This document shows positions 1 through 8,098 of a stretch of DNA of 64,000 bases, one piece after another. The DNA lies in contig NZ_JAGFMD010000001.1 in NCBI RefSeq assembly GCF_017592825.1, forward strand, positions 1,550,001 to 1,614,000. The letters run 5' to 3'. The notes under the pieces were generated by a model. That model did not search any database. It saw only the letters and a list, made by a program, of their open reading frames with translations, and was not told the origin of the DNA. The stretch is from Roseivirga sp. E12. GTDB lineage: Bacteria > Bacteroidota > Bacteroidia > Cytophagales > Cyclobacteriaceae. A program made the translations under genes and the position numbers. How positions within the stretch are numbered: position 1 is the stretch's first letter; every line of letters starts with the position of its first letter.

Positions 1-1
1 A

Positions 2-703
2 GCACAAAGTATTTATGAGCAACCAGAGCAACTTAAAGAAGCTATTCTAGAAAAGGACAGCCAATTCTGGCAAGCCTATAACCAATGTAATGTCGATAAA
101 ATGGTCTCCTTCCTAACGGATGACCTAGAATTCTACCACGATAAGAATGGCCTCACAAAAGGCCTCGCAGATTTCAAAAAAGCACTAACTGAAGGACTCT
201 GCGCTAATGGGTCACAACTCAACAGGCAAGTCAAAGAAGGTTCAGTAGAAGTATTTCCTTTAAAAGGCATTGGGGCTATAATAAGCGGAGAACACTACTT
301 TTTTATTGGCGATAGACCTGACGGACTGGCCAAATTCACCCATGTCTGGAATTTACAAGATGGTATCTGGAAAATGTCTCGGGTCTTAAGCTATGACCAT
401 CAACCTGTGCCTTATGAAAACAAGCACACTGCAATTACACTAGATGACAAGGTGCTGGCAAAATACACTGGCAACTATACTGCTCCTCAGACAGGCAAGG
501 TACTTTTCACTAAGCACGATGGTCAGTTGCAAATGACAGCTGGTCCGATGGAGTTAATTCTGAAACCCGAAAAAGAGAACCTCTTCTTTCATGAACAAAG
601 CAGTCTTACTTTCGAGTTTGTCAGCAATGATAAGTCAGAGATTATTAAAGTGATCATTCGCGAAAATGGTCAAGTGGTGGAAGAAGCAAAACGAGAGAAG
701 TAA
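2..703 (+). CDS. NTF2-like (SnoaL/DUF4440-type) protein, 5'-truncated by window edge
   Basis: The reading frame is open from base 2, so the true start lies before the window; the first in-frame ATG at 101 is internal. The first part (tryptophan-rich, around codons 18-110) resembles the cone-shaped NTF2-like fold of DUF4440/SnoaL proteins, with a typical FWQAYNQCN-like first helix and a HVWNLQDGIWKM strand pair. The last 80 residues (from the KYTGNY motif) look like the small beta domain often attached to such proteins in Bacteroidota (DUF3471-like). No catalytic residues can be assigned, so function is unknown. It precedes ggt on the same strand with a 47-base gap. The family call is moderately sure. 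Confidence 0.65.
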   Translation, partial: AQSIYEQPEQLKEAILEKDSQFWQAYNQCNVDKMVSFLTDDLEFYHDKNGLTKGLADFKKALTEGLCANGSQLNRQVKEGSVEVFPLKGIGAIISGEHYFFIGDRPDGLAKFTHVWNLQDGIWKMSRVLSYDHQPVPYENKHTAITLDDKVLAKYTGNYTAPQTGKVLFTKHDGQLQMTAGPMELILKPEKENLFFHEQSSLTFEFVSNDKSEIIKVIIRENGQVVEEAKREK

Positions 704-750
704 GGCTATTTTCGATATCTTTATTCATTCTCAAGTCTAAAGCTATCGCT

Positions 751-2388
751 ATGCTCAAAAGAGTCTTCCTTTTTTCCTTACTGTCATTAGCAATTTTATC
801 ATGTAAGCCTGAAGAGCAGGAAAGCACACTTATTGGTAGTGTTGCTTCTGCTCATCCTCTGGCTACACAGGCGGGATTGGAGATTCTGGAAAATGGCGGC
901 AATGCCTTTGATGCAGCAATTGCAGTCGCATCAACACTGAATGTTGTCGAACCGATGATGTCTGGCATGGGAGGCTATGGAACAATCTTGGTCTATGATG
1001 TGGAGACAGATGCGGTCCGGTTTCTGAATGCCAGTGGCAGGTTTCCAGTCAATACCAATACGGACTTGATGAGGGCCCCCACTCCCGACTTTATGGTGAA
1101 TAGGACGGGACCAAAATCCATTTCTACTCCAGGGAACTTAAATGCCTGGACCGCCATGCACAAAAGCTATGGATCTGTGGAATGGAATGAGCTCTTTACC
1201 TCAGCCATTGACAGAGCAGAGAATGGCTTTACTATCGGTGGTGCAACGGCCAGTCAAATACAAAGGGCCTTTGACGACTTTTCCACATACTCTCAAGGAT
1301 TTTATGGTAAGGATGGAAGAGCGCTCCAGGAAGGCGAGCAATTAGTACAAGTAGATTTAGCAAACACTTTTAAACGCATTGCTAAGGAGGGTGCTAAACC
1401 CTTCTATCATGGTGACATTGCTACAGCCATTGACAAAGAGATGCAGCGAGTCGGTAGCTTTCTATCGCTAGAAGACCTAAAGCAAAATCAGGCTGAATGG
1501 TGGGAGCCTTACAAGTTCAAATACAGGGGTTACGATGTCTATACAGCATCTCTCCCTGCTAACTCCTTCCCTGCCTTTGTAAACCTTGGCATGATGCAGG
1601 AAGTTGAAGAGCAAGGTTTAGCACATAACTCTACTAAATACCTCCACCTCTTTGCGGAGATGACTAAGGAGTCATATAAGTCTCGACTTGCCTACTCTTT
1701 TGATCCAGAAGTCAGAGAGGCTCCCATTGATAGTATTTTATCCAAACCAGTTCTCAACGCGATGACTGCTGCAATTGATAGGGATAAAGCTTCGGAATTT
1801 GTTCTTCCTTTTGCTCCTGAGAGTAAGAATACCACCCACTTTACCATCATTGATAAATGGGGAAATATTGTGAGTGCTACCCAAACTTTGGGCAACCTAT
1901 TCGGAAGTCGAGTGATGGTAGAAGGCACCGGGGTTTGGCTCAATAACTCTATGGCTTACGCCACCTATGAACCAAAAGGAAACCCCATGGATGCATTTCC
2001 AGGGAGACATAAGCTTTCAGGAGACTGCCCTATTATCATTATGAAGGGTGGAGCACCGTTTGCGGCATTAGGCACACCAGGAGGACATACCATTACTCAG
2101 AACGTTCCACAGATTATCTTCAACCTAATTGACTTTAACATGGGCATGCAGGAGGCCATTGATGCTCCGAAGCTTGTCTTTGCAGAGCCTGATAGGATTA
2201 TTGTTGATCCAGGATTGCCTGAAGAGATTGTCAATGCACTAAAGGCAAAAGGTCATAACGTGATGACAAGAACCATTGGCAATGCTACAGGAATTAAAAT
2301 TCTCCGCGATGGTCAAGGAGAAACTAGTGGCTTTGACACAGGAATTGATAATCGTGGCAAAGGAAGGTCAGCTGTTATCGACAGATAG
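751..2388 (+). CDS. ggt: Gamma-glutamyltransferase family lipoprotein
   Basis: The 545-residue protein matches gamma-glutamyltranspeptidase along its length. Residues 1-18 form a lipoprotein signal with lipobox Cys18, so it is probably anchored outside the inner membrane. The family cleaves itself just before a Thr that becomes the N-terminal nucleophile of the small subunit. Here the motif TTHFTIID places it at Thr361, giving a ~360-residue large and ~185-residue small chain. Other family blocks are visible: ENGGNAFDAAIA near the N-terminus, the LNNSM block, and GTPGGH. The oxyanion-hole pair, usually two adjacent serines in an LSSMSP-type block, reads LSGDCP, so one serine is replaced. Expected role: hydrolysis or transfer of gamma-glutamyl groups from glutathione-like peptides in the periplasm. 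Confidence 0.93.
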   Translation: MLKRVFLFSLLSLAILSCKPEEQESTLIGSVASAHPLATQAGLEILENGGNAFDAAIAVASTLNVVEPMMSGMGGYGTILVYDVETDAVRFLNASGRFPVNTNTDLMRAPTPDFMVNRTGPKSISTPGNLNAWTAMHKSYGSVEWNELFTSAIDRAENGFTIGGATASQIQRAFDDFSTYSQGFYGKDGRALQEGEQLVQVDLANTFKRIAKEGAKPFYHGDIATAIDKEMQRVGSFLSLEDLKQNQAEWWEPYKFKYRGYDVYTASLPANSFPAFVNLGMMQEVEEQGLAHNSTKYLHLFAEMTKESYKSRLAYSFDPEVREAPIDSILSKPVLNAMTAAIDRDKASEFVLPFAPESKNTTHFTIIDKWGNIVSATQTLGNLFGSRVMVEGTGVWLNNSMAYATYEPKGNPMDAFPGRHKLSGDCPIIIMKGGAPFAALGTPGGHTITQNVPQIIFNLIDFNMGMQEAIDAPKLVFAEPDRIIVDPGLPEEIVNALKAKGHNVMTRTIGNATGIKILRDGQGETSGFDTGIDNRGKGRSAVIDR

Positions 2389-2393
2389 TAGGC

Positions 2394-3089
2394 CTATTTT
2401 TGATCTAATTCCGTGTTTATCTGCTCGGTAAGGCTCGCTATACTCTCCTTGGACTGCATGTAAGAAGCAATCAGGAAGTTTCGCCAGCTATCAATTTCTC
2501 TGAAGATCATCATGATCTCGGTATCTGGTCTTTGACCATACTGCTTGGTAAATATGATTCGGCTTGCTTCAACCTTCATATGGTTTTTAAAGTGCTTATT
2601 GAGTATTGAAAAGTAGTTTTGGTGAAACTGAGCTGGCCTATACTGTTCTTCCAGCTTTTCAAGAATCTCGTATTCGAAGTCATAAAGTCTCACGATATCA
2701 TTCCGTAAGTCTTCATTGGTTATGATCTCTAAGCCCTTCGACTTTAAGGTCTCATAAGCCGTGGTATTCGTAATGGACAGGTAGTCTCTATGAAGGCGCT
2801 CGTAAAAGAAACCCAGAGAATCTAAACTGACTTGCTCACCACCACAGTATCTCTGAAAAAGATTGACCGCCTTAAGGCCCATTTGATGCCCATTAATGTT
2901 ATTCTGAACATCGGAAAGGTCTGTCGCCAACTCGACTTTCAATTCAGCCAAAATCTTTTGCTCGGTGATTCTATCCTTCCTCACATCATTCCAGTGACTA
3001 GCCAGGAAGGCAATGGTCACCCCAAGGAAGATTGAGAATATCTCTAAAATGAAATAGTAAAGACTCGAATCTCTTTTTTTTCTACCCAT
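2394..3089 (-). CDS. DUF6090-like single-pass membrane protein
   Basis: This 231-residue protein has a basic N-terminus (GRKKRDS), one hydrophobic segment at about residues 12-31, then a mostly helical, charged soluble part. The layout and the LRNDIVRLYDFEY-type block resemble DUF6090 proteins of Bacteroidota, whose function is unknown. It converges on ggt with only 5 bases between stop codons. Downstream of carboxypeptidase S10 on the same strand with 11 bases between, it could be cotranscribed with it. I see no enzymatic motif. Confidence 0.6.
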   Translation of the reverse strand: MGRKKRDSSLYYFILEIFSIFLGVTIAFLASHWNDVRKDRITEQKILAELKVELATDLSDVQNNINGHQMGLKAVNLFQRYCGGEQVSLDSLGFFYERLHRDYLSITNTTAYETLKSKGLEIITNEDLRNDIVRLYDFEYEILEKLEEQYRPAQFHQNYFSILNKHFKNHMKVEASRIIFTKQYGQRPDTEIMMIFREIDSWRNFLIASYMQSKESIASLTEQINTELDQK

Positions 3090-3100
3090 GGCTCTAAACT

Positions 3101-4600
3101 TTAGTTGGACTCTATAAATGCACGGATATCCTTAGCCAATTGTTCAAAGGCTGGCCAATGATTGTACATCATATGCCCTCCTTCATAATAGGTGAACTGA
3201 ACTCTATCCATTGGTATGGAGTTTCTGGAAAATGTTATCTCAGCATCAAAATATGGCGTGATAAGGTCGTAGTAACCTGAGGCAACCAGCACTTTCATTT
3301 TGTCATTTCTACGCATAGCACTCGCCAGTCTCCGAGATGTTTTCACATACATAGGCTCTCCTCTGCTTCCCCAGTCCCAGGGGCTTACTCTTCCGCTAGT
3401 CAAGTAAGGAGTATCCATTTTAATCCTCAGGTCATTTCTAAAATAGTGATTAAGAGCGGCTGTATAAGCAGCAGAAACTTTATATCCTGATGGATCACCT
3501 AACTCGGGTGAGTCAGCTGTATCATCCGGATCATCACCGAAGTATCGACCATCTAGCGTTCCAATCGCCAAGCCTTGGTCTCTCAGTAGTTCTTTCTTAA
3601 ACCTGGCCATCAAAACTCTGTTGTTGGCTCGCTTAATAAATGCTTCTCCCAAACCAGTGAAATAGGCTAGTCTTTCGGTTATCACATCCTTTTCGGCCTG
3701 AGACATAAAGTCCCCTTTGTACAGTGCAGACACATAATCGCCATAAGCAAAGTCACGCGCTTCTTGGGCAAAAGCTTCGATGGTTTTTCCCTGGCCGGCT
3801 TTTTTATGATACCAGGCAGTAGTTGCCATACTTGGCAAATAGGTGATGTAAGACCTGATGTTGTCATTGATCGAAGTAGAACCCTGATAATCCAAGGCCT
3901 GAGAAATGAGTATTAAACCATTAAGGGCCATATTCTGACCATTACCTTCCAAGGCCTGTGCTACAGCAGCAGCCCTTGTCGTTCCATAGCTTTCTCCAGC
4001 GATATATTTTGGTGACATCCATCGGTTGTTCTCAGTCACCCACTGTCTCATAAAGTTGGCTATAGACTGAGCATCTTGATTGAGCCCCCAATATTCCTTG
4101 CCCTCTCCTTTGCCAATAAGTTTACTGTAACCCGTGCCGATGGGATCAACAAATACCAAGTCTGTAATGTCTAAAAGAGCCTCCTTATTGACTTCCAAGT
4201 TGTATGGAGCTCCACCATCATCTTCTTTAGCTTCGCTGTCTACTCGGATAACTTTTGGACCAAAAAAGCCCATATGCAGCCACATGGATGCTGAACCAGG
4301 GCCGCCATTGAAAACAAATGTCACTGGACGTGTGGTGGGGTCAAACTTCTTATCAGGATCTGATTTGGTATAAGCAACTGACCACATTGAACCGGTTGGT
4401 TCTCCCTTAGCATTTTTCAGGTGCATTTCGCTTCCTAAAACGTCATACCTCATTTTCTTCCCTCCAAACTCTCCATTGTGATGGGTCAGAAATCTTTTGG
4501 GTTCAGGAATTGGCTCAGTCTTTGAATCTTCTTGTCCGCTGAGGGTAATAGAGACACCTACAAATAGTAGGATACAAATAAGACCTTTGATTGATTTCAT
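3101..4600 (-). CDS. Peptidase S10 (serine carboxypeptidase) family protein
   Basis: A 499-residue secreted alpha/beta-hydrolase of the serine carboxypeptidase family. A signal peptide spans about residues 1-21. The FNGGPGSAS block (residues 98-105) is the family signature for oxyanion and substrate carboxylate binding. The catalytic triad is visible: Ser204 in GESYG, Asp445 in GYYDLITP and His476 in EGGHMMY. The family removes C-terminal residues from peptides, usually at acidic pH; several bacterial members are large periplasmic forms like this one. The gene begins 78 bases after the isomerase-like gene on the same strand, so it may have its own promoter. Family call is firm; substrate unknown. 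Confidence 0.92.
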   Translation of the reverse strand: MKSIKGLICILLFVGVSITLSGQEDSKTEPIPEPKRFLTHHNGEFGGKKMRYDVLGSEMHLKNAKGEPTGSMWSVAYTKSDPDKKFDPTTRPVTFVFNGGPGSASMWLHMGFFGPKVIRVDSEAKEDDGGAPYNLEVNKEALLDITDLVFVDPIGTGYSKLIGKGEGKEYWGLNQDAQSIANFMRQWVTENNRWMSPKYIAGESYGTTRAAAVAQALEGNGQNMALNGLILISQALDYQGSTSINDNIRSYITYLPSMATTAWYHKKAGQGKTIEAFAQEARDFAYGDYVSALYKGDFMSQAEKDVITERLAYFTGLGEAFIKRANNRVLMARFKKELLRDQGLAIGTLDGRYFGDDPDDTADSPELGDPSGYKVSAAYTAALNHYFRNDLRIKMDTPYLTSGRVSPWDWGSRGEPMYVKTSRRLASAMRRNDKMKVLVASGYYDLITPYFDAEITFSRNSIPMDRVQFTYYEGGHMMYNHWPAFEQLAKDIRAFIESN

Positions 4601-4678
4601 ACGATTATTGGGTCGATGGTTGAAAGTTGAATTTAGGGAATTTCAACAATGCACATTAACCGTTCAGCAAGAAAAGGA

Positions 4679-5587
4679 TTAAAGGTATTTCTGAAGGTGC
4701 TCCTTGAAATAGGCTGCACTATCGGCAATACTCTTCATTGAGTTCTCTGCAAAGTTTCCACCTTGTTCCAGAAAATAGTACTGAAGACCTGACTTGTCTA
4801 TTTGTGAAAGCATTTGACCGTAATCTATTGATCCATTCCCCAACTCAGAATAATCTCTAGTAACCTTGTCCATATCTTTGATGTGCCACATTACAAAGCG
4901 ATCGGGTTGCTTATTCACCAATTCAATAGGACTCAACTCTGAGGAATGAACTGCCCAGTACAAATCCAGTTGAAGCTTTACTAAGTCTGATTCTGTCTGG
5001 TTAAAGATAATGTCATAGCCCTGCTCTCCATCATGATCGATAAACTCGAAGTCATGGTTGTGATAGGCAAAACCCAGGCCTGCTTTGGTAACACGCTCTC
5101 CGATCACATTGAGCAATTCTGACAGTTTTTTGAAATTCTCAATGGTTCTGAAATCAGGATGCAGCCAAGGCCAAGTAATATAGTCTTGACCAGTAGCATC
5201 GGCTCCTTTAATGCAGCTATCCACATAGCGCATCATTTCATCATTAGACTTATCGAAGTAGTTGGAGAAGTCGTAATGCCCACTTGAGGTACTAAGACCT
5301 ATGTCGTCCAGCGCATTTTTAAACTCCTTTGACTTAAAACCATAAAACTCGTCTGTTTCAGGTTCGTAACCATAGGTCTCTAGGTCTTCATAGCCCATCT
5401 GTTTTGCCTGCTTTAAACTCTCTAATGGGCTTTCAGCCATAGCATCTCTAATGGTAAAGAGCTGGAGCCCCATCTTATACTTTTTGGTAGTGTCCAGTTG
5501 ACAGCTTGATAATGGCAGCATAACTCCTGATGCGAGTATGGCTGATTTATAGAGGAAGTCTCTGCGGCTAGTAGGCTCTGATTTCAT
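4679..5587 (-). CDS. Sugar phosphate isomerase/epimerase-like TIM-barrel protein, Tat-type signal
   Basis: A 302-residue protein of the xylose-isomerase-like TIM-barrel superfamily (AP_endonuc_2). The start carries a twin-arginine motif (SRRDFL, Arg8-Arg9), a hydrophobic stretch and a lipobox-like Cys29, suggesting export as a folded, metal-containing lipoprotein. Barrel features include KMGLQLFTIRD at the first strand, YHNHDFEF with candidate metal ligands, LDLYWAVHS and MWHIKDMD. Related secreted proteins in Bacteroidota are annotated only as sugar phosphate isomerase/epimerase, and the substrate is not known. There is no sugar-utilisation cluster around it to narrow the role. Confidence 0.85.
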   Translation of the reverse strand: MKSEPTSRRDFLYKSAILASGVMLPLSSCQLDTTKKYKMGLQLFTIRDAMAESPLESLKQAKQMGYEDLETYGYEPETDEFYGFKSKEFKNALDDIGLSTSSGHYDFSNYFDKSNDEMMRYVDSCIKGADATGQDYITWPWLHPDFRTIENFKKLSELLNVIGERVTKAGLGFAYHNHDFEFIDHDGEQGYDIIFNQTESDLVKLQLDLYWAVHSSELSPIELVNKQPDRFVMWHIKDMDKVTRDYSELGNGSIDYGQMLSQIDKSGLQYYFLEQGGNFAENSMKSIADSAAYFKEHLQKYL

Positions 5588-5687
5588 TTATAGGACAGTG
5601 ATGTAACGTGATGATTCACTATCCAATTAGGGCAATTCTTATGATTAAATAAAAGCAAATGCTCTAGAGTTCTCAGGTAACACTCTG

Positions 5688-6089
5688 TTAAGTCGTCTTC
5701 ATTGCCTTTTTAATGTGGCCCTGATACTCCATGGCACAGACAATGTTTCCTTCGGTATCATTAAACTTTATAATCCAACCCACATGCGGTATCTCTGTTT
5801 TGGGCATTAGTATTTCCCCCCCAGCATCGACCACCAGTTCCGCAGTTTCATCAACATTATCTACCGAAATGCTGCATTCAAAACCGATGACCTTTTGGTT
5901 TGTTAGTTGATACTTCCTGTCCTGCAAAGCACCTATTAGTTGGCCATCACTCTCTGGATTCGAATTAATCTGAGCAAAATCATTTGAACCATACTGGTTG
6001 AAGCCCCAATTGAAAACCCTGTTATAGAATACCTGTGCTCTGTCTATATCTTCCGTGAAAATTGCAAAGTGGCTTAGTTTATTATCCAT
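5688..6089 (-). CDS. VOC family (glyoxalase/bleomycin-resistance fold) protein
   Basis: A 133-residue single-domain vicinal-oxygen-chelate protein. It begins with the usual LSHFAIFTEDIDRAQVFYNRVFNW block, has a central IGFECSISVDNVDE strand and ends in WIIKFNDTEGNIVCAMEY, which is the typical closing beta-strand pair of the family. Such proteins bind a metal with His/Glu residues and act as lyases, dioxygenases or drug-binding proteins; nothing here decides which. It is the last gene of a three-gene run (araC-type regulator, NTF2-like lipoprotein, VOC), with a single base between it and the preceding stop codon. Confidence 0.85.
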   Translation of the reverse strand: MDNKLSHFAIFTEDIDRAQVFYNRVFNWGFNQYGSNDFAQINSNPESDGQLIGALQDRKYQLTNQKVIGFECSISVDNVDETAELVVDAGGEILMPKTEIPHVGWIIKFNDTEGNIVCAMEYQGHIKKAMKTT

Positions 6090-6090
6090 G

Positions 6091-6576
6091 TTACCCTCTC
6101 TCTTTTTTGGTTGAACTATGACCCACTAAAAAACGCCACACGCCTTCTTCCTTTTGCATAAGGATGGTCATGGCACCATTGATCTCAAAACCACCGCCTG
6201 AAGACATGGTCAAAGCTTGTTCGTATTCCGCATAGAATAGAGCAGTGGATTTGCCCGTGACCTCTACACGCGTTTCTAGCACATCCATCTTACTTGACGA
6301 AAGCATACCCACCAGACCGTTCAGCGATGCAGCAAGGGCCTCTTTATTAGCATACTGAACCTTGCCATCTTCAACCCAATAGAAACGTTCATCATCTGAA
6401 TAGAAGTCTGAAAGTGCTTGCCCATCTAGGCTGTTCATATTTCCTACAAACGCATCAAAACGTTGCTGTATCTCGTTGGTCAAGGCCTCTGTGTCAAAAT
6501 CAGATATGGCTTTTGGTCCGCAAGATGCTAGGGCCATTATCAGCAGCAGGAGTAAGCTGGTTTTTATATATTTCAT
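6091..6576 (-). CDS. NTF2-like (SnoaL/DUF4440-type) lipoprotein
   Basis: This 161-residue protein starts with a clear lipoprotein signal ending at Cys19 (ALASC). The mature part reads as an NTF2-like fold: a first helix with EIQQRFDAFVGNMNSLD, an FYSDDERFYWVEDGKV strand pair, and a terminal GVWRFLVGHSST. Members of this group are often periplasmic ligand-binding or isomerase-like proteins. It sits one base after the AraC-type regulator and one base before the VOC gene, so the three are almost certainly cotranscribed, and the regulator may control its own operon. Confidence 0.75.
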   Translation of the reverse strand: MKYIKTSLLLLLIMALASCGPKAISDFDTEALTNEIQQRFDAFVGNMNSLDGQALSDFYSDDERFYWVEDGKVQYANKEALAASLNGLVGMLSSSKMDVLETRVEVTGKSTALFYAEYEQALTMSSGGGFEINGAMTILMQKEEGVWRFLVGHSSTKKERG

Positions 6577-6577
6577 A

Positions 6578-7447
6578 TTATATCTCTATTACTTTTTTGA
6601 CTGTATTGCCTTGCCAATCATCTCTTATTTCAGTCCTAAGGGTATGAACATTCCCTTCGGTACAGGCAACTATTTTAAATTCTTTTCCAAATGTCTCCAC
6701 TTTGCTCGGGGCAATTCCTAAGACATCTTTGTATGACTTGGTCATATGCGCTCCATCCCAAAAACCTGCATCAATTGCACTTTGAGATACTTGCTTACCA
6801 TTGAGTACCATGTTTAGTGAATCAACTACACGCATCCATTGTATAAAATGCTGAATGGGCTGCCCAACCTCCTTCTTGAATAGGTGCCTAAGCCTACTTT
6901 CAGAAAGACAGACATCCGAGGCCACTTCCCCAACCTTGAAAGATCTATTTGCATTTCGACTGATAAATTCCAGCGCTTTTGCCACACGACTATCCAATGG
7001 TTTAGTGCTCTTCGACACAATCAATTGGTCGAGTATGGTATGGCAGGCCTTGAGCAAGCTCTCACAATCACTATTAAGCAGGAGCCTTTTGAAAAAATCG
7101 TTACTCAAGTTTCTCAGCAACTTACCTGGCAATGGGCACATCTTTTTTTCTACTAAGTATTTCTTGTCAAGTGACTTTGCATATTCACTTTCAGCGTCTA
7201 GATAGATAAACAGTTGTATGCTGTCGTTGCTATCCAATTGGTGTAAATGGTTTGCCCCGATTAAAGCGGCATTGTATGCAGTCCATTCGGAGTCGGCATC
7301 TTTCAACAAAAAGCTTTTGTCCATGTCAAAGACCAACTGTAAGGTATTGTGTGTATGAGGATCTGTATGAAATGATGCTCCCCAAAACATACTTATGCCA
7401 TTCCAGACATAGAGTGCCGAGGTATTGCCTTCATTTCCTTTTTTCAT
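6578..7447 (-). CDS. AraC family transcriptional regulator
   Basis: A 289-residue regulator with a C-terminal AraC-type DNA-binding domain at about residues 155-252. The two helix-turn-helix units are visible: KVGEVASDVCLSESRLRHLFKKEVGQPIQHFIQWMRV and then SQSAIDAGFWDGAHMTKSYKDVLGIAPSKV. The N-terminal half is cupin-like (HTDPHTHNTLQLVF), probably the effector-sensing part. It leads the operon with the NTF2-like lipoprotein and the VOC protein. A perfect 8-bp inverted repeat lies 12-34 bases upstream of its start, suggesting autoregulation. Confidence 0.9.
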   Translation of the reverse strand: MKKGNEGNTSALYVWNGISMFWGASFHTDPHTHNTLQLVFDMDKSFLLKDADSEWTAYNAALIGANHLHQLDSNDSIQLFIYLDAESEYAKSLDKKYLVEKKMCPLPGKLLRNLSNDFFKRLLLNSDCESLLKACHTILDQLIVSKSTKPLDSRVAKALEFISRNANRSFKVGEVASDVCLSESRLRHLFKKEVGQPIQHFIQWMRVVDSLNMVLNGKQVSQSAIDAGFWDGAHMTKSYKDVLGIAPSKVETFGKEFKIVACTEGNVHTLRTEIRDDWQGNTVKKVIEI

Positions 7448-7458
7448 ACCGAGAGATT

Positions 7459-7481
7459 AGAATCTCAAGGTACGAGATTCT
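7459..7481. promoter_or_regulatory. Perfect 8-bp inverted repeat upstream of araC-type gene (candidate operator)
   Basis: AGAATCTC at 7459-7466 and GAGATTCT at 7474-7481 are exact reverse complements around a 7-base spacer. A further GAGATT at 7453-7458 overlaps as an extra half-site. The position, just before the start codon of the minus-strand AraC regulator at 7447, fits an autoregulatory operator or a 5'-UTR hairpin. Binding is inferred, not shown. Confidence 0.45.
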
Positions 7482-7620
7482 GCAGCATCCTATTTGTACG
7501 AAACGACTGTTTTAACCAATGAAATATACGCCTGTCTCATTTCAGCAAACCATTCTTTCAACTTTTTTTATCAACTCATGCAACCCTGAGCACCCATTCG
7601 AATCTATTAGTTACTAAAAA

Positions 7621-7659
7621 GTAGAACATATTAAATATCAATCCGTATATTTGTTCTAC
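7621..7659 (+). promoter_or_regulatory. Candidate PadR operator and promoter of the first permease block
   Basis: GTAGAACA at 7621-7628 and TGTTCTAC at 7652-7659 are a perfect 8-bp inverted repeat with a 23-base AT-rich spacer. TATATTTG at 7646-7653 matches the Bacteroidota -7 promoter consensus TAnnTTTG and overlaps the right arm. No convincing -33 TTG element was found. The start codon of the PadR gene is at 7678. The arrangement fits a repressor site covering the promoter. Confidence 0.45.
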
Positions 7660-7677
7660 AATCTAGTAACATACATT

Positions 7678-8022
7678 ATGAAGGAGACAAAATTAGGAGA
7701 CTTCGAAGAGACCATTCTTCTGCTAGTAGGCATACTTGACAAGGAAGCATACGCCTTTAAAATTGCAGAAGAGTTTGAAGCTCAAACAGACAGAGCAGTA
7801 TCCATTGGTGCTGTTCATTCTACATTAAACAGGTTGGGTGATAAGGGTTTTCTTACCTCAGAAATGGGTGCTTCTACGGCTGAACGCGGTGGAAGAAGAA
7901 AGAGAATCTACACCATCACAGCCTCTGGTCAGAGGGCCTTGCAAGAATCAAGAGACTTTAAAATCTCTCTATGGGACCAGTTCCCATCCTTGGCAGGTGG
8001 TAATCTCAATTTCAACATATGA
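7678..8022 (+). CDS. PadR family transcriptional regulator (block 1)
   Basis: A 114-residue winged-helix regulator of the PadR family. I choose ATG 7678 (MKETKLGDFEETILLL) rather than the in-frame ATG at 7651, because PadR proteins begin right before the LG-F-E-ILLL helix and the upstream codons overlap the likely promoter. Hallmarks are IGAVHSTLNRLGDKGFL (recognition helix and wing) and GGRRKRIYTITASG. It precedes five permeases on the same strand. PadR proteins are usually ligand-responsive repressors of nearby membrane transport genes, and control of the downstream array is inferred from position. Confidence 0.9.
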   Translation: MKETKLGDFEETILLLVGILDKEAYAFKIAEEFEAQTDRAVSIGAVHSTLNRLGDKGFLTSEMGASTAERGGRRKRIYTITASGQRALQESRDFKISLWDQFPSLAGGNLNFNI

Positions 8023-8024
8023 TT

Positions 8025-8064
8025 TCCTCCTTAGGAGAAGGTGCCCGAAGGGCGGAGGAGGTAT
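8025..8064 (+). repeat. Intergenic GC-rich repeat, copy A (before permease 1)
   Basis: The stretch TCCTCC-TTAGGAGAAG-GTGCCCGAAGGGCGGAGGAGG has a self-complementary core (GCCCGAAGGGC) and pyrimidine/purine arms (TCCTCC and GGAGGA). A close copy is found at 18636-18675, before permease 5. It looks like one of the short dispersed, hairpin-forming intergenic repeats common in Bacteroidota genomes. Confidence 0.7.
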
Positions 8065-8076
8065 TACCACCCCCTA

Positions 8077-8092
8077 CCCCCGCCAGCGGGGG
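8077..8092 (+). repeat. GC-rich hairpin just before permease 1 start
   Basis: CCCCCGC at 8077-8083 pairs perfectly with GCGGGGG at 8086-8092 around a 2-base loop. It ends only 6 bases before the ATG at 8099, where a ribosome would bind, so it may lower translation of permease 1. It is also consistent with being part of the dispersed repeat at 8025-8064. Confidence 0.5.
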
Positions 8093-8098
8093 ACAAAA

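Noticed and set aside
7838-8098. N-terminal extension of permease 1 frame upstream of ATG 8099
   Set aside because: It overlaps padR in another frame and the repeat, lacks the prefix-domain pattern, and would make the gene much longer than its paralogues.
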